Under the pieces are notes generated by a model, which was given only the letters and a program-made list of their open reading frames with translations, was not told the origin of the DNA and ran no database searches. From NCBI GenBank assembly GCA_964013895.1, contig CAXGYF010000002.1, positions 51,070 to 115,069 of the forward strand: a stretch of 64,000 nucleotides of DNA. The letters are read 5' to 3'. Source of the DNA: MedAcidi-G1 sp002713545 (GTDB lineage Bacteria > Actinomycetota > Acidimicrobiia > Acidimicrobiales > MedAcidi-G1). Positions 1-8,890 of this stretch are shown piece after piece. Position numbers and translations under genes: made by a program. Every line of letters starts with the position of its first letter. Position 1 is the first letter of the stretch.

Positions 1-516
1 GTGTGACTGAGCTATGAAGAAATAAGTGTCATAACGCCTAGGTCCTCCCTTCGGAGTAATCCATCTACTTATAGGTTTAATTCCGGCCAAATCTAAAGAA
101 AGTTGACTTTGTGTAATAATTTGTGAAAAATTTGATGACCCATCTTCTAAAAACTTTCGATATGTCAGTAGCTCATCTTCTTGACTTCCAACCACAACAC
201 CGACCTCTTCAATAGTTTCTCTGATTGCAGCAATCCAATAAGATCTTGCTTCGTCGGTCCGCAGTTGTGTGTCTGCTTCCTCGTTAGTTAGACCTGTAAC
301 AAGGTCATCCCACATGTAGCTTCTATCATCCTGTTCAATAGCGCCACCAGGAAAAATCGTATGACTTGCAACAAATCCAGAAGAGTTATTTCTAAGAAGC
401 ATCAAAACCTGAAGGTCTGGACGATTGTCTAAAAGAACCATAGTCGCCGCAGGAAGTATTGGAATTTCGTCAGTTTCTATATCATTTCTCGAAACCCAGG
501 GATCCAAATTATTCAC
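1..516 (-). CDS. Nudix hydrolase, NUDT19-like (C-terminus cut by window edge)
   Basis: The reading frame starts at a GTG (516) and is open to base 1, giving 172 visible residues. It contains IFPGGAIE, then an insertion of about 30 residues, then AAIRETIEEVGV, so the Nudix box (G-x5-E-x7-REUXEEXGU) is split. It continues with SRWITPKGGPRRYDTYFFIA. A split box and this W-I-T-P-x-G-x-P-R-R-Y-D-T motif are typical of the NUDT19/RP2p branch, whose members hydrolyse CoA or acyl-CoA diphosphates. Substrate here is inference. No clear Shine-Dalgarno precedes the GTG. The gene is divergent from the SulP permease, with 82 bases between them. Confidence 0.8.
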   Translation of the reverse strand, partial: MNNLDPWVSRNDIETDEIPILPAATMVLLDNRPDLQVLMLLRNNSSGFVASHTIFPGGAIEQDDRSYMWDDLVTGLTNEEADTQLRTDEARSYWIAAIRETIEEVGVVVGSQEDELLTYRKFLEDGSSNFSQIITQSQLSLDLAGIKPISRWITPKGGPRRYDTYFFIAQSH

Positions 517-598
517 ATGCTTGAGACTACTTGCAGTTAAGAGAAGAAACTTGAAGCAATAAATGTGGATTGAGACTTTTAAGACATATGGTTTCTGA

Positions 599-1849
599 AT
601 GCGATATTCAGCAACCGAGAAACTGAGAAATGCAGATCGCATGATATTTGGCGATGTATTAGCTGGAATAAGTGTCGCTTTGTTACTTATTCCTCAGTCG
701 ATGGCTTATGCAGAACTCGCAGGTCTGCCACCAGAGATTGGTCTTTTTGCATCAGCTTTACCGCCTATTTTTGCGGCCTTTGTAGCTTCGTCTCCTTATT
801 TACAGACAGGACCTGTAGCACTTACGAGTCTTCTAACTCTAGGTGCGCTGAACGGACTAGCTGATTCGGGCACAACAGAATATATAGAACTTGCAGCCTT
901 ACTGGCTTTAATAGTTGGAATTTCAAGACTTATATTTGGATTTCTTAGAATGGGTAAGATCGTTTACTTCATGAATGCACCTGTAGTAACAGGTTTCACT
1001 TCGGCAGCCGTAATATTAATTATTGCTTCTCAGATCCCTAAAACTGTAGGAAATGAGATTAATGTAAATGGGACTTTAAATCGTGCTTATAGGTCTTTAA
1101 GTGATTTTGAAAATTGGCAAATCGAATCCTTGCTGATCTCTGGAGTGACTATTTTCCTTATAATTGCAGGCAAATATCTACACAAGCTTTTCCCCGGTGC
1201 ACTTCTTGTACTTGTTGGTGGCTCTATCTATAGCCATTTGGGTGATTACAGCGGCCCTGTTGTAGGAGAAATACCGACGGGCATTCCTAATCTTGGATTC
1301 GAATTGCCTTGGGGTTCCATAGATGAGCTTTTACTATCAGGAATTGTTATTGCTCTTATTGGTTTTGCTGAACCGGCTTCAATCTCAAGAATATTTGCTT
1401 CTCAAGAGAATCAGCGGTGGAGCGCTAACCGTGAATTTGTTAGTCAAGGACTAGCAAATGTGGCCTCTGCATTTTCAGGCGCGCTACCTGTTGGAGGTTC
1501 ATTTAGCAGATCTTCTCTCAACAAGCTCTCCGGCGCTCAAAGCAAGTGGTCGGGTTTGGTCACCGGGGTCGTGGTTTGTGTTTTCTTACCATTCGCTAAT
1601 ATTTTGGATCGTCTACCAGAAGCGACCCTCGGTGCTGTAGTGATTGCTGCAGTAATAGGACTTATTCGGCCAAAAAAACTCTTATTTTCAATTCGCGATT
1701 CTGCTTCCGAAGGATTTATCACTTGGGGTACTTTTATCGCAACACTGGCTCTTTCGCCTCATGTGGAAAGAGGCGTTCTTGTTGGAATCGGAATTTCGAT
1801 AGTTGTCAGTATTTATAAAAAATCAAGACTAGGTGATAACCAGATCTGA
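599..1849 (+). CDS. SulP-family anion permease lacking a STAS domain
   Basis: A 416-residue, almost entirely hydrophobic protein of the SLC26/SulP family. The N-terminal signature GISVALLLIPQSMAYAELAG and the later GGSFSRSSLNKLSGA stretch are family hallmarks, the latter lying in the transport core. Family members carry sulfate, bicarbonate or other anions across the inner membrane. The usual cytoplasmic C-terminal STAS domain is absent: the protein ends in KKSRLGDNQI just after the last membrane helix, and no STAS gene follows. Proximity to the leftward sulfatase operon suggests sulfate as a possible substrate, but the genes are convergent and this is only inference. Confidence 0.85.
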   Translation: MRYSATEKLRNADRMIFGDVLAGISVALLLIPQSMAYAELAGLPPEIGLFASALPPIFAAFVASSPYLQTGPVALTSLLTLGALNGLADSGTTEYIELAALLALIVGISRLIFGFLRMGKIVYFMNAPVVTGFTSAAVILIIASQIPKTVGNEINVNGTLNRAYRSLSDFENWQIESLLISGVTIFLIIAGKYLHKLFPGALLVLVGGSIYSHLGDYSGPVVGEIPTGIPNLGFELPWGSIDELLLSGIVIALIGFAEPASISRIFASQENQRWSANREFVSQGLANVASAFSGALPVGGSFSRSSLNKLSGAQSKWSGLVTGVVVCVFLPFANILDRLPEATLGAVVIAAVIGLIRPKKLLFSIRDSASEGFITWGTFIATLALSPHVERGVLVGIGISIVVSIYKKSRLGDNQI

Positions 1850-1857
1850 AGTTCCCG

Positions 1858-2484
1858 TTAGGACCAAACTTTTGTCAATGATTCAACATCGGTCAATGTT
1901 GCTAAAACCGCAAGAGTGTTTTCAATAATAGTTTTTCCATATTCGATCGGTACACCTGCTACAGCATCTATAGGGACTACAACTTGATAACCATTGTTTA
2001 TTAGATCGAAAACACAATTTTGCACAGCAACGTTTAAGGAGACTCCACTTACAATCACCGTAGAAATTTCTTCGTTTCTGAGCAAAGCGTCTAATTCGGT
2101 TCCCGATGTCGGTGAGAGACCATGAAATCTAGGAAGAAGGACATCTAGTTCGCTATCGAAACCTACTTCTTTTATCGGTTCTACTGTTTCAGTATCAGGC
2201 AACTGTTTTATAGGTGAGCGGCGAGCGGCTCCAAAAAGTCGAGCATTATTATTTGACCCCCAACCATCTTCTCTTACCATTGCTAATCCATGAATTACTT
2301 TTATTTCTGAATTTCTTGCTGCTTGTGCGAGTTTTCCTAAGTTAGCAATAATGTTTTTAGAGGCTTCTGCAAGAGCTGGAAAACTAGACTTTTCGCCTAT
2401 AACTCCATTTTGGCACTCCACCAAAAGTAAGGCAGTGTGATTAGGATCTACTAAATCTTTAATTTCAAGATGTTCGCTACTCAT
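1858..2484 (-). CDS. Isochorismatase-fold protein with altered catalytic triad
   Basis: A 208-residue protein with the isochorismatase/cysteine hydrolase fold (N-terminal LLLVECQNGV strand, C-terminal VIVSGVSLNVAVQNCV and PIDAVAG). The canonical Asp-Lys-Cys triad looks replaced: Asp by Glu23 (VEC), Lys by Arg near residue 119, and the nucleophilic Cys by Ala153. Cys157 lies one helical turn later and does not align with the usual site. Related actinobacterial sequences with VECQN and a missing Cys exist in my recollection, so this is probably a subfamily and not decay. It is the last gene of an overlapping operon: its ATG overlaps the sulfatase stop. The function is unknown; hydrolysis by the standard mechanism is unlikely. 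Confidence 0.8.
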   Translation of the reverse strand: MSSEHLEIKDLVDPNHTALLLVECQNGVIGEKSSFPALAEASKNIIANLGKLAQAARNSEIKVIHGLAMVREDGWGSNNNARLFGAARRSPIKQLPDTETVEPIKEVGFDSELDVLLPRFHGLSPTSGTELDALLRNEEISTVIVSGVSLNVAVQNCVFDLINNGYQVVVPIDAVAGVPIEYGKTIIENTLAVLATLTDVESLTKVWS

Positions 2485-4837
2485 ATTTGACTCCAGAATC
2501 TCTCAATAAGTCAATCCATCTTGTTCCCGCATCAGGAGCTAGTTCTCCAGGAACATAAGTAACCGAAATTAAACTTCCTTTGTAAGGAAATGGTCCGTGC
2601 CGCTCATACAAGGGCCATGAAACTGGCGATCTCCTGTCAATCCCAACATCTATTCCTTCAAATGGAGCCATTGCAGTCAGCACAGGAAGATCAGGAGTCT
2701 CTGCAACTATGGATCCATCTACATATACCTGCGTATTCCATTTCAAATCTCCCATCGCGTCGACTCTCAATTTTATTTCTTTAACACCGTCCGCAAGACT
2801 CCCGCAAGAAACCTCCGTCATAGTCCCATACCCGTTATGAACATGATGAAGCTCACCGTTTTCTATGTACATGGAGTATCCACCTCCCTGATCCCCGTGA
2901 GCCACCAGTATCCCTTCGTCGCCTTTCTTATAATCGAGTGAAATTATGATTTCAAAAGAACGAAAATTTATCAACTTGAGAGATCTGTATCTTTCTACTG
3001 TCGGCGTGCCAGGCAAGAAAGACTGAGTTTGTTCAAGTTCTTCCTCCCATTTCGGGCGGACGATATTTTTTAAACCTGTACCTTCATCAAGTGGAAACAC
3101 CTGATTGGCCCAGGCTTCTTGTTCCCAAATATCTTTCAACTCAGCTAAAACTTCAGGGTGTGTATCCGACAGGTCGTTTGTTTCTGTCGGGTCGGTTGAT
3201 AGGTCGAAAAGTTCCCATTTGTCTTCTGCGAATGAAGTTCGTTTCTGATGACAGGTTACTGCTGACCATCCTTCGCGATAAATACCCCTGTGCCCTTCTT
3301 GCTCGTAATACTGCAATGTGTGGGTGCTTTCAGCTTCTTCATTATTCATTGATTCAAGAAAGCTACTACCGTTAGGTGGTAACAACTTTTGACCTTTTCG
3401 TTCGTCTGGTATGTCAATTTCGAGCATTTCAAGAATCGTGGGCAGAAGATCAGTCACATGTTGATATTGCTTTCTGATTGATCCCGCGTCCTCCAAACCA
3501 TCAGCTTTTGAAATTACTAAGGGAACTTGGTGGCCACCTTGATGTGTGTTTGTTTTATACAAGCGGAATGGAGTATTAGAAGCCATTGCCCATCCATTTG
3601 GATAATGAGCGAGTGCTTGTGGCCCCCCTAGTAGGTCCAACCTTGAATTATCAGCTTCTACCGAATCAAGAGGATTCTCTCTAACTTGGCTGATCAGGGT
3701 TCTAAAATATGCCGAAGTTCCATTATCTAGGCCTTCCCTGCTCGCTCCATTATCCGAAGTGAAAACAACAACGGTGTTTTCCCATTCTCCCATAGCTTCT
3801 AATTCTTGTCGTAGCCTTCCAAAATTCTGGTCGACGTTGTCAACCATTGCTGCATAAATCTCCTGATAACGGGCAAAAGTCTCTTTTTCCATTTCACTTA
3901 ATTCATCCCATGGGCTTACTGCATAGTTCCTTTCTGTATTCCTTGGAGGTAGAACTGTTCCCTCGGGGATCAAACCAGATGAAATCTGGCGTTCGTAACG
4001 CTCTGCTCTGATTTTGTCCCATCCTCTGTTATACATTCCTTCATATTTCTTTATGTCTTTTTCAGGAGCTTGAAGAGGGGCGTGTACAGCTCCATGGGAG
4101 AAATACATAAACCACGGTTTTTTTGGATGCCCTGTCCTCACTTCCTTTATCATGTCCAGGGCATGATCTGTTAGGTCATTAGTAAAAAAGTAGTTTTCTG
4201 GATACGAGTCAACCTGCACTACATGATTGTCTTCATATAAGCGATGCGGTTGATGAAAGTTTGTAAAACCATCAAGTATCCCGTAATAACGATCAAAGCC
4301 GCGTTGACAAGGCCAAGAATTTTTTGGGCCAGCTTCTGAAAGAGTGTTATCTGGCGTTAAATGCCACTTGCCAACCATAAGGGTTGCCCATCCATTGTCT
4401 GAAAGAATCTCAGCCAAAGTTGCAGTATCGCTTCGAATGGATGCTGCATAGCCAGGAAAACCAGGATCTGCGTGGCAGACCGTAGCTAATCCAGCTAAAT
4501 GAGAATTTAAACCAGTAAGTAATGAAGCACGTGTTGGGGAACACATTGGATTCACATGAAAATTTGTATATCGAATACCTTCGGCTGCTAGAGCATCCAA
4601 ATTAGGTGTTTCAATCTCAGAACCATAAGAACCTAGATCTGAAAAACCAAGGTCATCACATAGAACTATAAGAATGTTTGGTGCGTCTTCGTGAGGCTCA
4701 TTTCTTTTTGGCCAAGCTGGTGAGGAAGTCGCGTGTAAGCGTCCGATTTCTCCTTCGAATCCCGAGTACGCTTTATTCAAATTTTTTTCTTTGTCATTTC
4801 TGCCGGTTATTTTTTTGAACATGTCAGTTGCTTTCAT
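2477..4837 (-). CDS. Type I (formylglycine) sulfatase, arylsulfatase-like
   Basis: A 786-residue sulfatase that would release sulfate from organic sulfate esters. Visible active-site elements are Asp61-Asp62 (LCDDLGF), the modification motif C99-S-P-T-R followed by ASLLTG, K157 and H159 (GKWHL), H252 (VHAPLQAP), and D362-N363 (SDNG), matching the calcium site and formylglycine pocket of Pseudomonas AtsA-type enzymes. Cys99 requires a formylglycine-generating enzyme, which is not in this window. No signal peptide is seen, so the enzyme is probably cytoplasmic. Residues after about 560 form a C-terminal extension beyond the usual core. It lies between an MFS transporter and an isochorismatase-fold gene, overlapping both. 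Confidence 0.93.
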   Translation of the reverse strand: MKATDMFKKITGRNDKEKNLNKAYSGFEGEIGRLHATSSPAWPKRNEPHEDAPNILIVLCDDLGFSDLGSYGSEIETPNLDALAAEGIRYTNFHVNPMCSPTRASLLTGLNSHLAGLATVCHADPGFPGYAASIRSDTATLAEILSDNGWATLMVGKWHLTPDNTLSEAGPKNSWPCQRGFDRYYGILDGFTNFHQPHRLYEDNHVVQVDSYPENYFFTNDLTDHALDMIKEVRTGHPKKPWFMYFSHGAVHAPLQAPEKDIKKYEGMYNRGWDKIRAERYERQISSGLIPEGTVLPPRNTERNYAVSPWDELSEMEKETFARYQEIYAAMVDNVDQNFGRLRQELEAMGEWENTVVVFTSDNGASREGLDNGTSAYFRTLISQVRENPLDSVEADNSRLDLLGGPQALAHYPNGWAMASNTPFRLYKTNTHQGGHQVPLVISKADGLEDAGSIRKQYQHVTDLLPTILEMLEIDIPDERKGQKLLPPNGSSFLESMNNEEAESTHTLQYYEQEGHRGIYREGWSAVTCHQKRTSFAEDKWELFDLSTDPTETNDLSDTHPEVLAELKDIWEQEAWANQVFPLDEGTGLKNIVRPKWEEELEQTQSFLPGTPTVERYRSLKLINFRSFEIIISLDYKKGDEGILVAHGDQGGGYSMYIENGELHHVHNGYGTMTEVSCGSLADGVKEIKLRVDAMGDLKWNTQVYVDGSIVAETPDLPVLTAMAPFEGIDVGIDRRSPVSWPLYERHGPFPYKGSLISVTYVPGELAPDAGTRWIDLLRDSGVKYE

Positions 4838-6089
4838 CTGTTCTTATACGCAAAGCGTAAGCCAAAAGAATCATCATTAGACAAACTGCGATCATCAGCC
4901 ACAAGACTCCGTCGTACCCAAAAGCTGAATCAGCCATTCTTCCTGCTGATACTGGCCCTAGGACGCCGCCAATTTCCGCGCTAGCAAACCAAAGACCGTA
5001 AGCTGTTCCCATTTGTTTTACATTCAATTTAGGTGATTCCATCAGGGCGAGAATTACTAGAGGTATTAATGCTGATCTAGAACCGGCAATCATTACTGAT
5101 ATCGGAGTCGTATAGCTCGGCAGAAACATAATTGCGAGCAAAGAGATAACAATTACTAAAAGGATGCAAATGAGAATAGAAGAAAAGTTTTCTCTTCGTG
5201 TCCGCGAAGGGATTAATAGTGATACAAGAATTCCTATTCCCAAACTTGCTGCTGTCCAGTTTGATGCCGCCATTGAAGAAAACCCAATATGTTCTCTAAG
5301 GATTTCAGGCATCCACCCCCCCAGACCATGAGATAAAAAGAATACGGTGACCCCTAGAAGAAATATGACTTTAATTTCTTTTGAAACGACTATAGATTTC
5401 CAAATTAGGATCGTTTTGCTTCCATTTTTTTTCCCAACATGATCTTTTTGAATTTTAAATTCAGCTATAAATATCCAAAAAATCAAGGCAAAAGCGATTA
5501 CGAATGTTTCAATTGCAATTGTCCAACGCCAGGAGTTTGTTAAAGGCATCAAAAGTGAATTGGACATGACGAGGACTAAAATGCTCCCGACTGCCGGGGC
5601 AGCTGTGTAAGCACCAACCGCAAACTTTCTTTCCCTTTCATTCGTGAACCAAAAACCAACTGCAGTCGGAGCGCAAGCAGATACTAAAGGACCTCCAATA
5701 CCAAAAAGAGCAACTGCTATACATAAAGTTGTCAGATCATTAGCAAAAGAACGTGTGATCCCGCTTATAAAAACCAGAGAAGCTCCAATTGTCATTGAAT
5801 ACCCAACGCCTAAACGATCTATTACCCGTCCCGCTATTGGAGATGTGACTATATAGACCAATTGCCATGTCCCTAATGCAATTCCTATTTCCCCACGAGT
5901 CAGATTCAAATCTGACCGTATTTCTCCTACAAGAGGGGCTAGCGACATAGCCACCATGCCGAATCCAAGGTACACAAAGAAAACACCAGAAAAAATAACC
6001 CATCTGTATGAATCGTTGTGTACAGGTTCTTGAAGAAATTTCTTACGCACGTCAAATAATCTCACAACAATGAAGAAATGATCGTGCAT
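4824..6089 (-). CDS. MFS transporter
   Basis: A 421-residue, twelve-helix-type major facilitator with GRVIDRLGVG between helices 2 and 3, a typical MFS loop motif. It is the first gene of the leftward operon and its stop overlaps the sulfatase start by 14 bases. A role in taking up a small sulfated compound for the sulfatase is a reasonable inference from this coupling. The start is uncertain: the ATG at 6089 leaves only 11 bases to the divergent PAC2 gene. An in-frame GTG at 6050 would drop a polar N-terminal stretch and leave room for a promoter. Neither has a strong ribosome binding site. Confidence 0.87.
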   Translation of the reverse strand: MHDHFFIVVRLFDVRKKFLQEPVHNDSYRWVIFSGVFFVYLGFGMVAMSLAPLVGEIRSDLNLTRGEIGIALGTWQLVYIVTSPIAGRVIDRLGVGYSMTIGASLVFISGITRSFANDLTTLCIAVALFGIGGPLVSACAPTAVGFWFTNERERKFAVGAYTAAPAVGSILVLVMSNSLLMPLTNSWRWTIAIETFVIAFALIFWIFIAEFKIQKDHVGKKNGSKTILIWKSIVVSKEIKVIFLLGVTVFFLSHGLGGWMPEILREHIGFSSMAASNWTAASLGIGILVSLLIPSRTRRENFSSILICILLVIVISLLAIMFLPSYTTPISVMIAGSRSALIPLVILALMESPKLNVKQMGTAYGLWFASAEIGGVLGPVSAGRMADSAFGYDGVLWLMIAVCLMMILLAYALRIRTDESN

Positions 6090-6100
6090 TAGAACAAAAC

Positions 6101-6976
6101 TTGCGCGATCCTGTTCTAGTGAATGAATTAATCTTAGATTATGACTCTTTAGATTCTTTGAACAGACCAGTCCTTATTGTGGCTTTTAAAGGGCTTTTTG
6201 ATGCCAGTGGTTCAGCCACCTCTGCTCTTGAATGGCTAATCGAAAAGTCAGAGTCTGAGAATATTGGAGAAATTGACTCTGAAACTTTTTTTGACTTCAC
6301 TCAAGAAAGACCTCTAATCAGTTTCGATAAAAATGGGGAAAGAGCTCTTACATGGCCTACAAATAAAATAGTAGCAATGAAAACCAAAGAAAATGAAAGA
6401 GACCTTCTTGCTATTTCTGGAGTTGAACCACACCTTCGCTGGCGCACATTTAGCGAACTTTTAATAGAACTAGTTAACAAATCAAATGCTGAATCTGTTC
6501 TTACACTCGGGTCAATGGTCGGAATGACGCCACACAGTCGACCTTTGACGGTCACAGGGAGCAGTACTAATCCAGAGCTTGCAGAACGCTTGCATCTGGA
6601 AAAACCTTCTTATCAAGGGCCAACTGGAATAGTTGGCGTGCTTCACGATGCACTCGACCGTTCAAAGATTCCAGTTATATCACTTCGAGTTTCAGTTCCT
6701 CACTATGTTCCAGATGCACCTAATCCAAAAGCGACAAGAGCTCTTCTTAGACGCTTTGAACAAGTAACTGGAGTTACGACAGAGTATGAAGAACTTGATG
6801 GACCCGCTGCTGATTGGCAAAAACAAGTAGATTCTGCCGTGGCCAGTGACGATGAAATAACTGCCTATGTAACCCGCTTAGAAACAGCTATTGATGAAGA
6901 TGAAAACCTTTTACCTTCAGGAGATGATCTGGCCGCTGAATTTGAAGCTTTCCTTCGTGAACAAGACCCAGATTAA
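6101..6976 (+). CDS. PAC2-family protein (proteasome assembly chaperone fold)
   Basis: A 291-residue soluble protein resembling the actinobacterial PAC2 family (Rv2125 type). Recognisable parts are the N-terminal PVLIVAFKGLFDASGSATSA, the central VLTLGSMVGMTPHSRPL, and an acidic tail rich in Asp and Glu. The fold is shared with eukaryotic proteasome assembly chaperones. In bacteria it occurs with Pup-proteasome systems but its role is not settled. The start at 6101 is TTG; an in-frame GTG at 6119 is an alternative and neither has a clear ribosome binding site. Downstream lies an MDMPI gene, 18 bases away, in the same direction. Confidence 0.8.
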   Translation: MRDPVLVNELILDYDSLDSLNRPVLIVAFKGLFDASGSATSALEWLIEKSESENIGEIDSETFFDFTQERPLISFDKNGERALTWPTNKIVAMKTKENERDLLAISGVEPHLRWRTFSELLIELVNKSNAESVLTLGSMVGMTPHSRPLTVTGSSTNPELAERLHLEKPSYQGPTGIVGVLHDALDRSKIPVISLRVSVPHYVPDAPNPKATRALLRRFEQVTGVTTEYEELDGPAADWQKQVDSAVASDDEITAYVTRLETAIDEDENLLPSGDDLAAEFEAFLREQDPD

Positions 6977-6994
6977 GATCGATACAGGAGAAAT

Positions 6995-7696
6995 ATGAAT
7001 CAGAATAATACCATGGACCTCAAAGAGCTTCTAGCAGTAGCCGAACAAGCTGGCCGGTCATTAATAGATTCTGCTGAAAAAGATCTTGACGCAACTGTCC
7101 CTACTTGTCCGGAATGGAACAACTTAGAGCTTCTTAACCATATGAAAATGGTGTGGTGGTTCGCGGCTTCGCAAATCAATGCCGGAAACGAAACTGAAAG
7201 AACTGCTCCATCTGGTGAAATGAAAAACTCGCCCTTAGAGCAACTTGAAACTTTATTAAAAGCATGTCAGGTCAATGATTTTTCGTCTCCTTGCTGGTCG
7301 TGGACGACTAATAAAACTGTTGGTTTTTGGGTTAGACGCATGGCTCATGAAAACACGGTTCACAATTGGGATTCAGAAGGAACTTTAGACTCACGTTCTT
7401 CAATTTCGACGTTATTAGCTCTTGATGGAATCGAAGAGAAACTCTTTCTGTATCCTGCAGATACCGAATTTCCTACTGCTTCAATTCACTTGCATTGCAC
7501 TGACTGTGAAGGTGAATGGATGCTGGCTCTATCAAGTGGTGAACTTGAAATAAAAAGAGAACACGGTAAAGGCGATGCAGCTGTAAAAGGCAGAGCGGAA
7601 GATATCCTTCTTTACCTTTGGGGTCGAGGGCAGGAAAATCTTGAATGCTTCGGAGATGAAGAGGTGATTAATACTTGGGCACGCATTGGCCCTTAA
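6995..7696 (+). CDS. MDMPI/DinB-like mycothiol-associated family protein (TIGR03083 type)
   Basis: A 233-residue protein of the maleylpyruvate isomerase N-terminal (DinB-like) family. VPTCPEWNNLELLNHM near residues 35-50 and RRMAHENTVHNWD near 115-126 are the family motifs. His49, Glu119 and His123 are the likely metal triad seen in the mycothiol-dependent maleylpyruvate isomerase. The family uses or transfers thiols such as mycothiol, but the substrate here cannot be told. An AGGAG sequence sits just upstream of the ATG. It probably shares a transcript with the PAC2 gene and is convergent with the thiolase gene, which begins at the next base. Confidence 0.83.
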   Translation: MNQNNTMDLKELLAVAEQAGRSLIDSAEKDLDATVPTCPEWNNLELLNHMKMVWWFAASQINAGNETERTAPSGEMKNSPLEQLETLLKACQVNDFSSPCWSWTTNKTVGFWVRRMAHENTVHNWDSEGTLDSRSSISTLLALDGIEEKLFLYPADTEFPTASIHLHCTDCEGEWMLALSSGELEIKREHGKGDAAVKGRAEDILLYLWGRGQENLECFGDEEVINTWARIGP

Positions 7697-8890
7697 TCAG
7701 GAAAGTTCCGCTCCTACAATGCCTACGAAAGAGACCATCTCACCTGGATAACCACCCAAGTTATGTACAAGTGCTTGCTGGGATTGTTCAAGAGAAATTG
7801 ACCTATCAGCTGGCGCCTCTCCTCTTAGTTGCAACCATGTCTCATAGAACATTCTTAGTCCACTGGCACCCACTGGGTGACCGAAGGCTTTAAGTCCTCC
7901 ATCAGTATTTACAGGAATTTCCCCATCTATATCGAAAGACCCATCAAGCACTTCCTGCCATGCTTTACCTTTTTCACAAAAACCCAAGTCTTCCATAAGA
8001 ATCATCTCTGTTGGGGTGAAACAGTCATGAACTTCCGCCATGGCTAGTTCTTTTCTCGGTTCCGTAATCCCAGCTTGCATATAGGCGTCTTCAGCTGCAA
8101 CGGCGCATTCGGGAAGAGTGGTGAAATCGAAATCTGGATCCACTAAACCGCTGCTATCTCCAGCAACTACAGAAAGCGCCTTTATATATAAAGGTTTATC
8201 AGTATATTTATGAGCATCTTCGGCTCTAACTACTATGGCAGCCGCTGCCCCATCAGCAACGCCGGCACAATCCATAACTGAGAGGCGTCCAGCAATCGAT
8301 GGCATTTCACAGATCTTCTCAGCCGAAATCTCACGTCGAAATTGAGCTAGTTCATTTCTTGACCCATTGAAATGGTTTTTTTGAGCTATGCGAGCCACGA
8401 CGTATCTGAGCTCGTCTTCATCAACTCCGTATCGCTTCGCATACGCAGGGATAATCAGACTAAACATGGCTGCTGCTGTCAATGTCCGATTTGTGCCATC
8501 AGTCGGAACAGGAAAAGCATTGAGACCTTGGTAACCGCTATCTTTTACTTTTTCTGCTCCTAGCGCCATTGCAGAGTCATACGCACCAGAAGCTACTGCG
8601 TAACAAGCTTGACGCAGAGACTCAGACCCGGTGGCACAATAATTTTCTACACGGGTAACAGGTTTGCCTGAAAGTCTCAAAGGTGTAGCTAAAGCTATTC
8701 CTGATGCCGCGGACTGCGAAGTTCCGAACCAATAAGCATCTATCAGGTCAGTCTCAAGACCCGCTGATTTTGTAGCTTTTTCCGATGCCTCGATAATGAG
8801 ATCGTCAAGTGATTTGTCCCAATGTTCACCAAAATTCGTACAACCCATTCCTACAATTGCGACTTGATCTTTAATGCCATGTGACGCCAT
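7697..8890 (-). CDS. Thiolase, SCP-x/lipid-transfer type
   Basis: A 397-residue thiolase-fold enzyme, expected to cleave or form 3-ketoacyl-CoA. Cys85 in VENYCATGSE is at the nucleophile position, H288-D-C290-F and H338 in GGLKAFGHPVG fit the other active-site loops, and the C-terminal HNLGGYPG loop is of the SCP-x type and not the biosynthetic CxGGGxG type. The gene starts at the base next to the stop of the upstream synthase/OB-fold fusion, so the two are almost certainly co-translated and may form a complex, as archaeal thiolase and HMG-CoA synthase do. The substrate is unknown. Confidence 0.88.
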   Translation of the reverse strand: MASHGIKDQVAIVGMGCTNFGEHWDKSLDDLIIEASEKATKSAGLETDLIDAYWFGTSQSAASGIALATPLRLSGKPVTRVENYCATGSESLRQACYAVASGAYDSAMALGAEKVKDSGYQGLNAFPVPTDGTNRTLTAAAMFSLIIPAYAKRYGVDEDELRYVVARIAQKNHFNGSRNELAQFRREISAEKICEMPSIAGRLSVMDCAGVADGAAAAIVVRAEDAHKYTDKPLYIKALSVVAGDSSGLVDPDFDFTTLPECAVAAEDAYMQAGITEPRKELAMAEVHDCFTPTEMILMEDLGFCEKGKAWQEVLDGSFDIDGEIPVNTDGGLKAFGHPVGASGLRMFYETWLQLRGEAPADRSISLEQSQQALVHNLGGYPGEMVSFVGIVGAELS

